NCBI RefSeq assembly: GCF_017303315.1
Contig: NZ_JAFKOI010000015.1
Location: 36,835 to 100,834 of the forward strand
DNA: 64,000 nucleotides
Direction of reading: 5' to 3'
Origin: Bacillus sp. NTK071
GTDB lineage: Bacteria > Bacillota > Bacilli > Bacillales > Guptibacillaceae
Notes under the pieces: generated by a model
Told to the model about the DNA's origin: nothing
The model's input: only the letters and a program-made list of their open reading frames with translations
The model's database searches: none
Program-made: the position numbers and the translations under genes
Shown here: one piece after another, positions 1 through 8,060 of the stretch
How positions within the stretch are numbered: position 1 is the stretch's first letter
How the letters are laid out: each line of letters begins with the position of its first letter

Positions 1-1143
1 TTGAATCCCTCTTGATAACCCAATCAGCACAAATCCAGCGGCAACTGAAAGCTGATGGGAGACAGTAACGAGAAATGGCAGCGAGAAGAGCTCTTCAATG
101 ATCGTTAACCGATCAATGATCCCAGGCAGTGCTGCAGACAAAAGAAGAATGAGTCCTGATAGAAAAACCAGAGTGGTGATAAGGATATGACTGATGCGCT
201 GGATAATGTTGAGTGGCAATTGATTCCACGATTCATTCCACTTATCCCAGTACTCTTTAATGAATAGAATGACGGCAAGTAAGAAGGGGAGGAGAAAGTA
301 GCCAAGTCGATACAAGATTAAGAGGAAGAGGACTTTCTCATCCTGTATGCCTAACAATTGGGTTCCCCATATAAAGACAAGATCAAAAGAACCAAGACCA
401 CCCGGAATCATGCTCATGATTCCAGCACAAGAAGCAACAATGAAGATTGGGAACAGCTGGCCAATAGATAGGTTTAAATCGATCGTGCTTGCTAATAACC
501 ATACTGCTAGGAACGCAGAGGTCCACTCAACTAGAGAAACACCGATGAGTTGAAATCTAATGTTCAAGCCAAAAGGTCGATTTGTTGTTTTATCCTTGCG
601 AATAAGGAACGTGGTCAGAAGGAAAGGAAGATACATGCCGATCGCAATGACTGCAAGGTAGAGCCACTTTGTATTTGTTAGAAGGGGACTTTGTCTATAG
701 CCTGCAAGGACAAGCCAGGATAGAAGTGAGATCCCGGTCAGATAGAACAATGAGACGCTAGCAATTGTCTTGAGTAATTTAACTCTGTCGCTTTCGTAAG
801 CTTGAAAGAAATAAGTTCGTAGCATACCACCGATTAAACCACCGAAACCAAGGAGATTTGAGAATGAATTCGCGATGACGGACTGTTTAATTAGTTTCAT
901 TACCGGAGTGGTTCTCTTCATGATTCTTAAGATTAAGGCATCGTAGAAAATCATTGGACTGACAGCTCCCATTGTTAGAAGGAGGACGAACAGAAGCATA
1001 ACGACATTAAACTGCCGAACTTCATGACGAAGTAAGTGCACATCGATATTGCTTGTAAACTGACTGATTTCAAAAGCAGCAAGCGCAAAAAGAAAAAGCG
1101 GAAATAACACTTTCAACACTTGAAATGCTCGTTGTTGGTTCAT
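1..1143 (-). CDS. mprF: MprF flippase domain, partial (N-terminal 381 codons)
   Basis: The frame is open from an ATG at 1143 to the left edge of the window with no stop, so the gene is cut by the window. The visible part is a multi-spanning membrane protein with the hallmarks of the MprF N-terminal flippase domain: an SPMIFYD segment, the NSFSNLLGFGG...GGMLR stretch and a later GGLGSFDLV motif. Full MprF proteins add a C-terminal synthase domain that attaches lysine or alanine to phosphatidylglycerol, lowering membrane negative charge and sensitivity to cationic peptides. Whether that domain is present cannot be seen here. A GAGAGG ribosome site precedes the ATG. Because a bacteriocin operon lies a few kb away, envelope defence may be a local theme, but that is inference. 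Confidence 0.85.
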   Translation of the reverse strand, partial: MNQQRAFQVLKVLFPLFLFALAAFEISQFTSNIDVHLLRHEVRQFNVVMLLFVLLLTMGAVSPMIFYDALILRIMKRTTPVMKLIKQSVIANSFSNLLGFGGLIGGMLRTYFFQAYESDRVKLLKTIASVSLFYLTGISLLSWLVLAGYRQSPLLTNTKWLYLAVIAIGMYLPFLLTTFLIRKDKTTNRPFGLNIRFQLIGVSLVEWTSAFLAVWLLASTIDLNLSIGQLFPIFIVASCAGIMSMIPGGLGSFDLVFIWGTQLLGIQDEKVLFLLILYRLGYFLLPFLLAVILFIKEYWDKWNESWNQLPLNIIQRISHILITTLVFLSGLILLLSAALPGIIDRLTIIEELFSLPFLVTVSHQLSVAAGFVLIGLSRGIQ

Positions 1144-1165
1144 TTTTATGGTTATCCTCTCTGGT

Positions 1166-1191
1166 GGGGGTCAGACAGGGGTCTGACCCCC
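1166..1191. repeat. Perfect GGGGGTCAGAC hairpin repeat upstream of mprF
   Basis: GGGGGTCAGAC (1166-1176) and GTCTGACCCCC (1181-1191) form an 11 bp perfect stem with an AGGG loop, immediately upstream of the mprF ribosome site. Palindromes of this GGGTCAGAC type recur between genes in Bacillaceae. It could be a dispersed repeat or could fold in the mprF leader and affect its expression. Confidence 0.6.
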
Positions 1192-1384
1192 TTCTTTAGA
1201 CCTATAGTTTATCAACGCAATTAAATTATGATAGGCGAACAAATTAAAGAAGTGTTCAAAATGATAAGGGTTGATGTTATAGCATCTATTCGGAGTGATC
1301 CATTACTATTCCTTTATTTTGATCATATAGATGGTTGTGGATGGAAGGGATTAAGAAGGCGGAATATTAAAAGTGAAAAGAGAA

Positions 1385-1410
1385 GGGGGTCAAGTACGTA
1401 CCTGGCTCCC
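1385..1410. repeat. Near-palindromic repeat centred on GTACGTAC
   Basis: A 26 bp imperfect palindrome starts with GGGGGTCAAGTAC and ends with GTACCTGGCTCCC, with one mismatch and two G-T pairs. It resembles the hairpin at 1166-1191 in its GGGGGTCA edge, so both may belong to one dispersed repeat class. Confidence 0.45.
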
Positions 1411-1493
1411 ATAAGTTATTGAAGGTGAATACGTCGTTCGCGTGGAATTAATTTATTGAGCAATCGTTTAGATTTAGAAGGAGGTTACAGAGT

Positions 1494-1634
1494 ATGTATG
1501 AATACTTCTGTCCTGATTGTCATATCTCTGAATTCTCGTTTGAAGTTGAGCCATTAAAGCAGTGCCCAGAATGCCACCTTATGATGGAGCATATCGAAAC
1601 GGAAGGAATAGAGAGTAAAAACAAATTATTGTGA
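1494..1634 (+). CDS. Small zinc-ribbon protein, 46 aa
   Basis: An ideal GGAGGT ribosome site at 1481-1486 precedes an ATG at 1494. The 46-residue product has two CxxC knuckles (CPDC at 6-9 and CPEC at 24-27), the signature of a zinc ribbon of the rubredoxin-like or FmdB-like kind. The C-terminal tail is short and charged. No partner gene is evident: mprF is divergent and the TetR gene is convergent. A hairpin terminator follows at 1707-1734. The function is unknown; such proteins may bind nucleic acid or act as small redox or metal-site proteins. Confidence 0.7.
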   Translation: MYEYFCPDCHISEFSFEVEPLKQCPECHLMMEHIETEGIESKNKLL

Positions 1635-1706
1635 GAGAACATATTTCTGTCGAGGAAAGGAAAGGGATTGGAAAAATCCAATCGCTAAATTACCCCCAGC
1701 ATAACA

Positions 1707-1734
1707 AAACACCCGCTAACGCTAGCGGGTGTTT
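1707..1734. terminator. Bidirectional terminator
   Basis: AAACACCCGCTA and TAGCGGGTGTTT form a perfect 12 bp stem with an ACGC loop. It lies between the convergent zinc-ribbon gene and the TetR gene and can serve both. Confidence 0.85.
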
Positions 1735-1735
1735 G

Positions 1736-2650
1736 CTATTCATGTGTATTTTTCTCGCAAGCTTCTGCCACTCGCTCAAAATATCGTTCTACTAGAGCAT
1801 CAAGTGTTACAACGGCTTCCTGATCAAGCGATTGATCTTCTTTAATTGAAAGAAGCACACTTTCAATTAAAAATTTCCTTGGCTTTTTGGAGTGTAGTAA
1901 TTCATCTTGAACAAAGTCTAACAGTTGGATTGATTTAGTGTGGTTCTCTTTAGGTGCAAGGTTTTCTTTTAATGTTAGGATCGTTTGGTAAAGCGTATCT
2001 TGAAAATCTTGTTCTGATCGCATTGCATCAGGTAACCAGCTGTTCATTTGTTCAGGCATATTTAATTGATCGCCTGACTCAGTAGCACCGTTAACGACGT
2101 TCACTATACGGTCGACAGTATAACGTACAACAGGATAAATATCAGCACTTGCTCCATTTGCAATCGAATAATACTTCACATTATGATGGAGCATTCCTAG
2201 GAACATAATCGAACTATCGAGTAAATAGGGACGTTTCTCCTCTCCGAATAATTCTATAAATCGATTGAATACCCATCGTAGCATCCTCATCTGACCGACT
2301 TTCAGAAAATGTTTCAACTCTTCATCAGTTGATACAAAAACTTCTTCAAATAGTGTAATCAATTTATTCTTTTTATTCGTGTTCATTTGAAATTCAATTT
2401 GTTTGACGAAAATCTCTAGGTCAGACGGGTCTTGTCCAATAAGTAGTTCATTTCTGCTAGTCTCCATTGTTTCATAAAGCGCCTTGAAAAGAGCAATTAA
2501 CAACTCATTTTTGGAAGAAAAGTAATTGTAGAATGTCCCTTTCGATATCCCGCTATATTCTAATATATCCTGGATGGAAGTTGCTTGAAACCCTCGTTCT
2601 ATAAATAGTTGATGAGCCATTTTTATAACATGTTGTTTTCGATCGTTCAT
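1736..2650 (-). CDS. TetR/AcrR family transcriptional regulator
   Basis: The 304-residue protein starts with a TetR-type helix-turn-helix (about residues 20-50, ending in the typical GTFYNYFSSKNELL recognition-helix region), followed by a long, mostly helical ligand-binding part. It is longer than the usual ~200 aa of the family because of a C-terminal helical extension. It is transcribed divergently from a DHA2 efflux pump 202 bp away, the standard arrangement for a ligand-responsive repressor of the pump, so local control of that pump is a reasonable inference. Another TetR/DHA2 pair lies at 47564-49657. Confidence 0.9.
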   Translation of the reverse strand: MNDRKQHVIKMAHQLFIERGFQATSIQDILEYSGISKGTFYNYFSSKNELLIALFKALYETMETSRNELLIGQDPSDLEIFVKQIEFQMNTNKKNKLITLFEEVFVSTDEELKHFLKVGQMRMLRWVFNRFIELFGEEKRPYLLDSSIMFLGMLHHNVKYYSIANGASADIYPVVRYTVDRIVNVVNGATESGDQLNMPEQMNSWLPDAMRSEQDFQDTLYQTILTLKENLAPKENHTKSIQLLDFVQDELLHSKKPRKFLIESVLLSIKEDQSLDQEAVVTLDALVERYFERVAEACEKNTHE

Positions 2651-2760
2651 TGCATCACCTTTGGTTTAATAATAATTAATTTCAGATTGTACTACCTGTA
2701 TAAAAATGATCATACATTACTTTTACTTCTAAGACAAATGCCTTTAAATAGGGAATAAAT

Positions 2761-2776
2761 ATTGATTGCAATTAAT
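2761..2776. promoter_or_regulatory. Candidate TetR operator (near-palindrome)
   Basis: ATTGATTGCAATTAAT in the TetR/efflux intergenic region is palindromic around TTGCAA except for one mismatched pair. A TATAAT box follows at about 2815-2820, before the efflux gene. Position and symmetry suit a TetR operator, but nothing else supports it. Confidence 0.3.
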
Positions 2777-2852
2777 GTACTGATGGTATATGATGTGAAG
2801 AGTTGAAACGATAGTATAATTTATTGAACTTAAGGTATATGGAGGAATAACG

Positions 2853-4373
2853 ATGAGTAAAACAATGACTGAAACGCCTCGTCCAAAGTACGGTATTCTT
2901 GCTGTCCTGATTATTGGTGCTTTCATTGCATTTCTAAATAATACATTACTAAACATTGCGTTACCTTCAATTATGGCAGATTTAGAAATCGAGACGGCCA
3001 CGGTCCAATGGTTAACAACCGGATTTATGCTAGTGAATGGCATACTGATTCCAACGACAGCCTTTTTAATTGAAAAGTATACAGTTCGACGCCTGTTTCT
3101 AACGGCTATGGGCTTATTTACATTAGGTACAGTTGTAGCAGGAGTGGCAGATGTGTTTCCTGTTCTCTTAAGCGGACGTATGTTACAGGCTTCGGGGTCA
3201 GCGATTATGATGCCACTCCTCATGAACGTCATGCTAGTTAGCTTTCCGATTGAGAAAAGGGGAGCAGCAATGGGGGTTTTTGGTTTAATTCTTATGGCTG
3301 CACCAGCGATCGGACCTACGTTATCTGGATGGATTATTGAGCATTACGATTGGCGGATGTTGTTCCATTTCGTAACGCCAATTGCGGTTATTATTTTCTT
3401 ACTTGGCTTCTTCCTATTAAAAGACAAAAAGGGGAAAGTAAACATTCGACTTGATTTCACTTCGTTACTTCTATCAAGTGCAGGTTTCGGAGGAATTCTA
3501 TACGGCTTTAGTTCAGCAGGAAATAAGGGCTGGGATAGCCCACATGTCTATTTAACAATTGGAATTGGCGTTGTTTCTCTCGTAACGTTTATCGTTCGTC
3601 AATCTAAATTAGATCGACCAATGCTTAATTTTAAGGTGTTTCAATACCCAATGTTTGCTTTATCGTCTTCTATTTCGATGGTGCTCAATATGGCGATGTT
3701 CACTGCGATGCTGCTTCTTCCGATCTACGTGCAAACGATTAGAGGAATCTCGCCGTTTGATGCAGGTCTCATGATGTTACCAGGAGCACTTGTGATGGCA
3801 TTTATGTCGCCAATTACTGGACGCCTGTTTGATAAGTTTGGTGGACGAATCCTTGCCATTACAGGCTTATCCATTACAGTCGTAACAACCTATCTCTTCA
3901 GTACGTTATCGATGGATACGACCTACAATTCGATTATGGTACTTCATGCTGTAAGGATGTTTGGTATTTCCATGGTCATGATGCCAGTATCGACGAACGG
4001 CTTGAATCAGTTACCTGCACGTTTCTATCCGCACGGTACCGCAATGAATAATACGTTAAACCAAGTTGCTGGTGCGATTGGAACTGCTCTTCTTGTAACG
4101 ATTATGTCAAATCGGACGGAATCTGTAGCAACGGACTTAATGGCATCAAGTGCAGGTACCCAAACGGACCCTGCATCGCTTGCTACATTGCAACAGCAGG
4201 TTGCCATGCAAGCGATGCTCGAAGGAATAAACTATGCCTTCTTTATTGCAACGTTTATTGCAGGGCTTGCCCTTTTCCTATCGTTCTTTATTAAACGGGC
4301 AGGTTTCGAAGAGAAGACGGATGATCAAGACGTATTAAAAGAACAAAAACCAGGTGAATTAGTCGCCAATTAA
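2853..4373 (+). CDS. DHA2 family multidrug efflux MFS transporter (EmrB/QacA type)
   Basis: This is a 506-residue, highly hydrophobic protein with the length and roughly 14 membrane spans of the DHA2 drug:H+ antiporters. It has the conserved motif region GRMLQASGSAIMMPL and the motif C-like GPTLSGW. A strong TGGAGG ribosome site precedes the ATG. It is divergent from the TetR gene that probably controls it. It is closely similar along its whole length to the transporter at 48209-49657, sharing stretches such as AIGPTLSGW and ITGR.FDKFG, so the two are paralogues. The substrate cannot be predicted. Confidence 0.92.
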   Translation: MSKTMTETPRPKYGILAVLIIGAFIAFLNNTLLNIALPSIMADLEIETATVQWLTTGFMLVNGILIPTTAFLIEKYTVRRLFLTAMGLFTLGTVVAGVADVFPVLLSGRMLQASGSAIMMPLLMNVMLVSFPIEKRGAAMGVFGLILMAAPAIGPTLSGWIIEHYDWRMLFHFVTPIAVIIFLLGFFLLKDKKGKVNIRLDFTSLLLSSAGFGGILYGFSSAGNKGWDSPHVYLTIGIGVVSLVTFIVRQSKLDRPMLNFKVFQYPMFALSSSISMVLNMAMFTAMLLLPIYVQTIRGISPFDAGLMMLPGALVMAFMSPITGRLFDKFGGRILAITGLSITVVTTYLFSTLSMDTTYNSIMVLHAVRMFGISMVMMPVSTNGLNQLPARFYPHGTAMNNTLNQVAGAIGTALLVTIMSNRTESVATDLMASSAGTQTDPASLATLQQQVAMQAMLEGINYAFFIATFIAGLALFLSFFIKRAGFEEKTDDQDVLKEQKPGELVAN

Positions 4374-4380
4374 GTTAAGT

Positions 4381-4410
4381 AAGCAGCTGTTCATTAACAG
4401 CTGCTTTTTC
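4381..4410 (+). terminator. Rho-independent terminator of the efflux gene
   Basis: AAGCAGCTGTT and AACAGCTGCTT form a perfect stem with a CATT loop, followed by a run of T. Confidence 0.85.
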
Positions 4411-4496
4411 TATTTAGATATGAATGTGGCGATGGTAAAAAAGTTTTGGTGGTATTATTTTAGATGCAAATCATTTACAAATGTTAGGAAATATAG

Positions 4497-4513
4497 AAGC
4501 GTTTCAAACGCTT
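4497..4513. promoter_or_regulatory. Candidate operator upstream of the bacteriocin gene
   Basis: AAGCGTTT-C-AAACGCTT is a perfect palindrome with no T tract, about 54 bp upstream of a TATAAT box. The form suits a dimeric repressor or activator site. The cognate protein is unknown. Confidence 0.35.
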
Positions 4514-4681
4514 AAAACGAGCAAAAAGTCACTTCATTTCCCAATACCCAAATGGAAGATAAGCTGTATAATGTAAAGAGTGAGTTGGTCATATTACATA
4601 ATTTAACAATATTACCAATTCTAAATACCGCTGTATTGTTCGGTACCAACACTATGGTGGTTATAAAAATGAGGGAGTTGA

Positions 4682-5059
4682 ATGAAGATGTCTTTAAGAA
4701 AATTTGTAGCAGGAGCAGCAATGGCTGGCGTTATGGTTGCCTCATCTGCAAGTGTAACGGAAGCTGCAGGAAAAGATAAAGCGACTAGTGGATCAGTGGA
4801 TTTAACGAATTCAGAAGTAACCCCTTTTACAACAGCTAATGTTGGTGGTGGCACATGGTCTTACGGAACGGACTACGTCTTTCCGCTAAGCAAGAAAGTC
4901 TATTCCAACTACTATCATGGATCTAAAGTTCATTCTTCAACAAGTCAAATTGGTACGCTCGTTAATAAAAGCGGGAAAATTAAGGCTGGCTCAACTTCCT
5001 ATTCCGATGCAAAAGGCGGAAGTGGCGATTCAACACACGCATACTGGAATACTTATTAA
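4682..5059 (+). CDS. Lactococcin 972 family bacteriocin precursor
   Basis: The 125-residue protein begins with a Sec signal peptide: basic N-terminus, hydrophobic AGAAMAGVMVASSAS core and an Ala-rich cleavage region near residues 27-30. The C-terminal half carries the lactococcin 972 fold signature: a GGGTWSYG motif, YSNYYHGSKVHSST and a C-terminal aromatic AYWNTY. Lactococcin 972 blocks septum formation through lipid II in related bacteria. Compared with it, this protein has an extra ~25-residue linker after the signal peptide. A second ATG at 4688 sits 10 nt from the GGGAG ribosome site and is an equally good start. The next two genes are the standard partners of the family. Confidence 0.9.
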   Translation: MKMSLRKFVAGAAMAGVMVASSASVTEAAGKDKATSGSVDLTNSEVTPFTTANVGGGTWSYGTDYVFPLSKKVYSNYYHGSKVHSSTSQIGTLVNKSGKIKAGSTSYSDAKGGSGDSTHAYWNTY

Positions 5060-5075
5060 TAGAGTAGCATAGCAG

Positions 5076-5118
5076 GAGGCCGTCCCAGAGGGGAGAACCT
5101 AATGGGGCAGCCTCTTTT
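5076..5118 (+). terminator. Attenuator between bacteriocin and transport genes
   Basis: GAGGCCGTCCC can pair with GGGGCAGCCTC (one mismatch, one G-T) and is followed by TTTT. It lies between the bacteriocin gene and its transport/immunity genes, so partial termination here would give more bacteriocin mRNA than transporter mRNA. Confidence 0.65.
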
Positions 5119-5188
5119 GTCTTGATTTTATTCATGAGAAACCGACATAGCTTTTTCGGATAGCACAATTGGAATGGAGTTGTTGAAA

Positions 5189-7387
5189 GTGAAGAAGGTG
5201 TTAGTTCTGTTCCTTCTCATGACATATTTCTTGTCGATGGTGATTTCATATAAAGTGACAGACAACGAGCAACTTGAAAACGTACAAAATGTTGAAAACG
5301 AAATAGCGCAGCGGTTTGTTATACCAGGTAACACGGCGATTGCTAATCCTGAGGAAGTATATCCTGTGTTGGAAAGTGTGGCTAATAAGCTCCAAGTCAA
5401 TCTTTTTAGACCTATGTTTACATATCAAGATGAAGGCGTTGATATTTCAAAATATCTCCTACTAACATCGCGTACTACTTTTTATGATTCTTTCACGTTA
5501 ACGAACGGGGAAGCACTTAGTAAAAAGGAAACCCAGTCGGGCGTGCACTATTTATCTACCCGTAATTCCGAAGACCCAAATCAAATTGGGACGATTAAAG
5601 ATTTTGGAGGTAATGATGAGATAACAATCAAACCTCTTGCTGAATCTTATAACTCTTTACCTGTTGATGGCTATTATTATGTAGAGGCGGCTGATCAGGT
5701 ATCTTATGACGAATTCTATCTTCTTTTATCAGAAGAATTAAATAAGCAATTTCAAAGTTCTTTTACACCTGAAGAGTTTAAAGATGCATCTACACCAGAA
5801 GCATTCTCTAAGTCATCCTTGGATTACTTGAATTACATAACCTACATTGTCTTCTTATTTATCTTGCTTTTCTTACTTTATTACATTTTTAGTAATGCAA
5901 AGCAAATAGGCGTGATGAAGTTACATGGAATATCAAATTTACGCATTTGGTTTACTAGTATAGGAAAGATTCTTGTGATTACTTTTGTAATATCAATTCT
6001 TATCTCGCTTGTTACTTCGTTGCTTATAGAAGGGATGAACAAAATGTTCATTTCTAATCTACTAGTGCAGCAAGCTAAGACCTTTGGTGTGTTTATCTTA
6101 CTGTCTCTCATTGGTTTCTTCTATATTGCAACAATTAAAGTCAACCAAATAATCAAGAATCGTAAAGATACAAAGGGTATTTTTGTGTTCAATTATGTAT
6201 TGAAAATCGCTTGTACGATAGGCGTATTGCTGATGATCAGCTCGATCATAGAGCAATATGCTACTGTGAGTGAAAAACAACACATGTTAGATAATTGGGA
6301 GATTAGTAAAGAATACGGGTTATTCTATCCTTTCGAGGTCGGATTTGATACAGATGAAGTAACTGAAGGTTTACCGCGAACGACGCTCGCTATGAATAAG
6401 GAGCTGTACCCGATTCTAAATGAAATGGGCTCTGTTCTCATCAATGCTCGTAGTTATGAGGAACAAGCCTTAACATTAGATAGTAACTTCACAGGGATTC
6501 GCTCAATTACAATAAATCCTAATTATCTAAACGAATTTAGAGTTAACGATACAGCGAATAAACCGGTAACCATTGAAGAGAGTGAAACGAATTGGATACT
6601 CCTTGTCCCTAATCAATATCGAGACAAAGAGAACGAAATCGTGAAGTACTTTACAGATCAGCGAAAGCAAGATCGTGAATATGGAAAGAAATATCTTGGT
6701 GAAACAGCTCCTCCCGTCATTCAAAACCAGGCAGTTCAGATTGTCTGGTTAGCGAGTAATCAGGAAATTTTCAGCTTTAACCCTGAGGTATTTAAAAACG
6801 AGAAAAATGTGATTGTAGATCCTATTATTCAAGTAATAACAGAAGGGAATAGCCTTGCGAGTGATCGGGATTCAATACTCGGAAACGGTGGGACAGATCC
6901 ATTAAAGATCAAGTTGCTTCAAGGTGATCCTGCTGCAACGTATGAAACGTTAGCACCTGAACTCAGTAGGCTCAACTTAGATGATAATCTTAAGCATCTA
7001 GTGAATGTAAATCAGCTTGTACTCGAGGAAATATACGACCTGAAGCAAGAAATAAAGATGCTGATGTCTATTGGATTACTATTATTCTTTGGGTTATTAT
7101 TTCTGATCATCCAAAGCTTACTTGTTCACTTCAATCAAAATGAACAAAAATACACGATTTATCGTTTGTTTGGAATTGGTTTCATTAGGACATATCAATC
7201 TTACTTGCTTATTTTGCTTCTGACTTGGGTTTTGCAATATAGTGTGATGTTAGTAATTAAGAAGGACGTCCAGTTTGATTTTGTCGTTGTTATGACTATT
7301 CTTATGTTCATCGAGTTCTGCGCATCTATTGTGACGGTGCTCATTCTTGAGAGTAGAAATAAAGTGCGCGTCTTAAAAGGGGGCTGA
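5189..7387 (+). CDS. DUF1430 bacteriocin-associated integral membrane protein
   Basis: This large membrane protein (about 732 aa) has an N-terminal membrane anchor, a long extracellular region, a cluster of membrane spans near residues 210-350, a second extracellular region and a C-terminal group of spans. It is the size, layout and position of the DUF1430 proteins that accompany lactococcin 972 genes. It resembles a FtsX/MacB-like ABC permease and probably forms the immunity or export complex with the ATPase encoded 8 bp downstream. An ATG at 5174 is in frame but has no ribosome site. The GTG at 5189 lies 9 nt after a GGAG and gives a natural membrane-anchor N-terminus, so it was chosen. Confidence 0.85.
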   Translation: MKKVLVLFLLMTYFLSMVISYKVTDNEQLENVQNVENEIAQRFVIPGNTAIANPEEVYPVLESVANKLQVNLFRPMFTYQDEGVDISKYLLLTSRTTFYDSFTLTNGEALSKKETQSGVHYLSTRNSEDPNQIGTIKDFGGNDEITIKPLAESYNSLPVDGYYYVEAADQVSYDEFYLLLSEELNKQFQSSFTPEEFKDASTPEAFSKSSLDYLNYITYIVFLFILLFLLYYIFSNAKQIGVMKLHGISNLRIWFTSIGKILVITFVISILISLVTSLLIEGMNKMFISNLLVQQAKTFGVFILLSLIGFFYIATIKVNQIIKNRKDTKGIFVFNYVLKIACTIGVLLMISSIIEQYATVSEKQHMLDNWEISKEYGLFYPFEVGFDTDEVTEGLPRTTLAMNKELYPILNEMGSVLINARSYEEQALTLDSNFTGIRSITINPNYLNEFRVNDTANKPVTIEESETNWILLVPNQYRDKENEIVKYFTDQRKQDREYGKKYLGETAPPVIQNQAVQIVWLASNQEIFSFNPEVFKNEKNVIVDPIIQVITEGNSLASDRDSILGNGGTDPLKIKLLQGDPAATYETLAPELSRLNLDDNLKHLVNVNQLVLEEIYDLKQEIKMLMSIGLLLFFGLLFLIIQSLLVHFNQNEQKYTIYRLFGIGFIRTYQSYLLILLLTWVLQYSVMLVIKKDVQFDFVVVMTILMFIEFCASIVTVLILESRNKVRVLKGG

Positions 7388-7394
7388 TTAGCAT

Positions 7395-8060
7395 ATGGAA
7401 ATCGTTTGCGAGCTTTCGAATGTGACTAAGAGCTACAAGAATCATGTCGTGATTAGAGATTTAAGTATGACTGTCGAAAGAGATGAAATGCTTGCGATTA
7501 CAGGGAAAAGCGGTACAGGGAAAACAACCTTACTCAATATGATTGGCATGCTTGAGAAACAAGACGAAGGTAGAATTACTGTTCTTGGAAAGGACTATCC
7601 ACTGAGCGGATCACAAAGGAACTTCGTACTCCGTGAGAAAATTTCCTATTTGTTTCAAAATTACGCACTCATTGAGAATGCGACGATCAATGATAATTTA
7701 GACATTCCGCTTCTTTATTCAAAGAAATCAAAATCGGAGAAGCAGAAGGTAAAAAAAGAAGTGCTGGAGAGAGTGGGCTTAGATCTTTCACTTAAACAAA
7801 ATATCCATGAGTTATCAGGAGGGGAACAGCAACGTGTCGCGATAGCGAGGCTGCTTCTTAAACCAGGAGAGTTGCTTCTAGCAGATGAACCAACTGGCTC
7901 ACTCGATGCTAAGAATCGTGATGAAATTATGAGTCTACTAAAAGAGATTAATAACGAAGGACAAACCGTTATTATTGTGACACATGATCCTGCGGTCACA
8001 CAGTATTGTGATCGCATAGTTGATTTATCTCATAGTGAGGTGAATACTAACAGTGATTAG
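7395..8060 (+). CDS. ABC transporter ATP-binding protein, lactococcin 972 type
   Basis: The 221-residue ATPase has Walker A GKSGTGKTT at 37-45, signature LSGGEQQRVAIAR from 140, Walker B LLLADEPTGSLD from 160 and a switch histidine in VTHD near 196. It is of the MacB/LolD-like class that pairs with single large permeases, here the DUF1430 protein immediately upstream. The pair is expected to export the bacteriocin or to protect the producer from it. The 3' end overlaps the start of the following subtilase gene by 8 nt, indicating translational coupling. Confidence 0.92.
   Translation: MEIVCELSNVTKSYKNHVVIRDLSMTVERDEMLAITGKSGTGKTTLLNMIGMLEKQDEGRITVLGKDYPLSGSQRNFVLREKISYLFQNYALIENATINDNLDIPLLYSKKSKSEKQKVKKEVLERVGLDLSLKQNIHELSGGEQQRVAIARLLLKPGELLLADEPTGSLDAKNRDEIMSLLKEINNEGQTVIIVTHDPAVTQYCDRIVDLSHSEVNTNSD

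Larger units (their letters stand above)
1144..1493. other. Intergenic region with two palindromic repeats
   Basis: This 350 bp stretch holds no convincing gene. It contains two hairpin-forming repeats, at 1166-1191 and 1385-1410, and the leader and ribosome site of the small zinc-ribbon gene near its right end. A 64-codon open frame at 1228-1422 was judged spurious. Confidence 0.6.
4374..4681. other. Intergenic region: terminator, palindrome and bacteriocin promoter area
   Basis: This 308 bp AT-rich stretch has the efflux-gene terminator, a perfect 17 bp palindrome at 4497-4513 and a TATAAT box at 4567-4572 that could serve the bacteriocin gene. Its -35 partner is weak. No gene is seen. Confidence 0.5.

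Noticed and set aside
1228..1422. 64-codon plus-strand frame upstream of the zinc-ribbon gene
   Set aside because: No ribosome site, it runs through the palindromic repeat at 1385-1410, and the composition does not look coding.
4552..4779. 75-codon plus-strand frame overlapping the bacteriocin start
   Set aside because: It covers the promoter and overlaps the well-supported bacteriocin gene in another frame.
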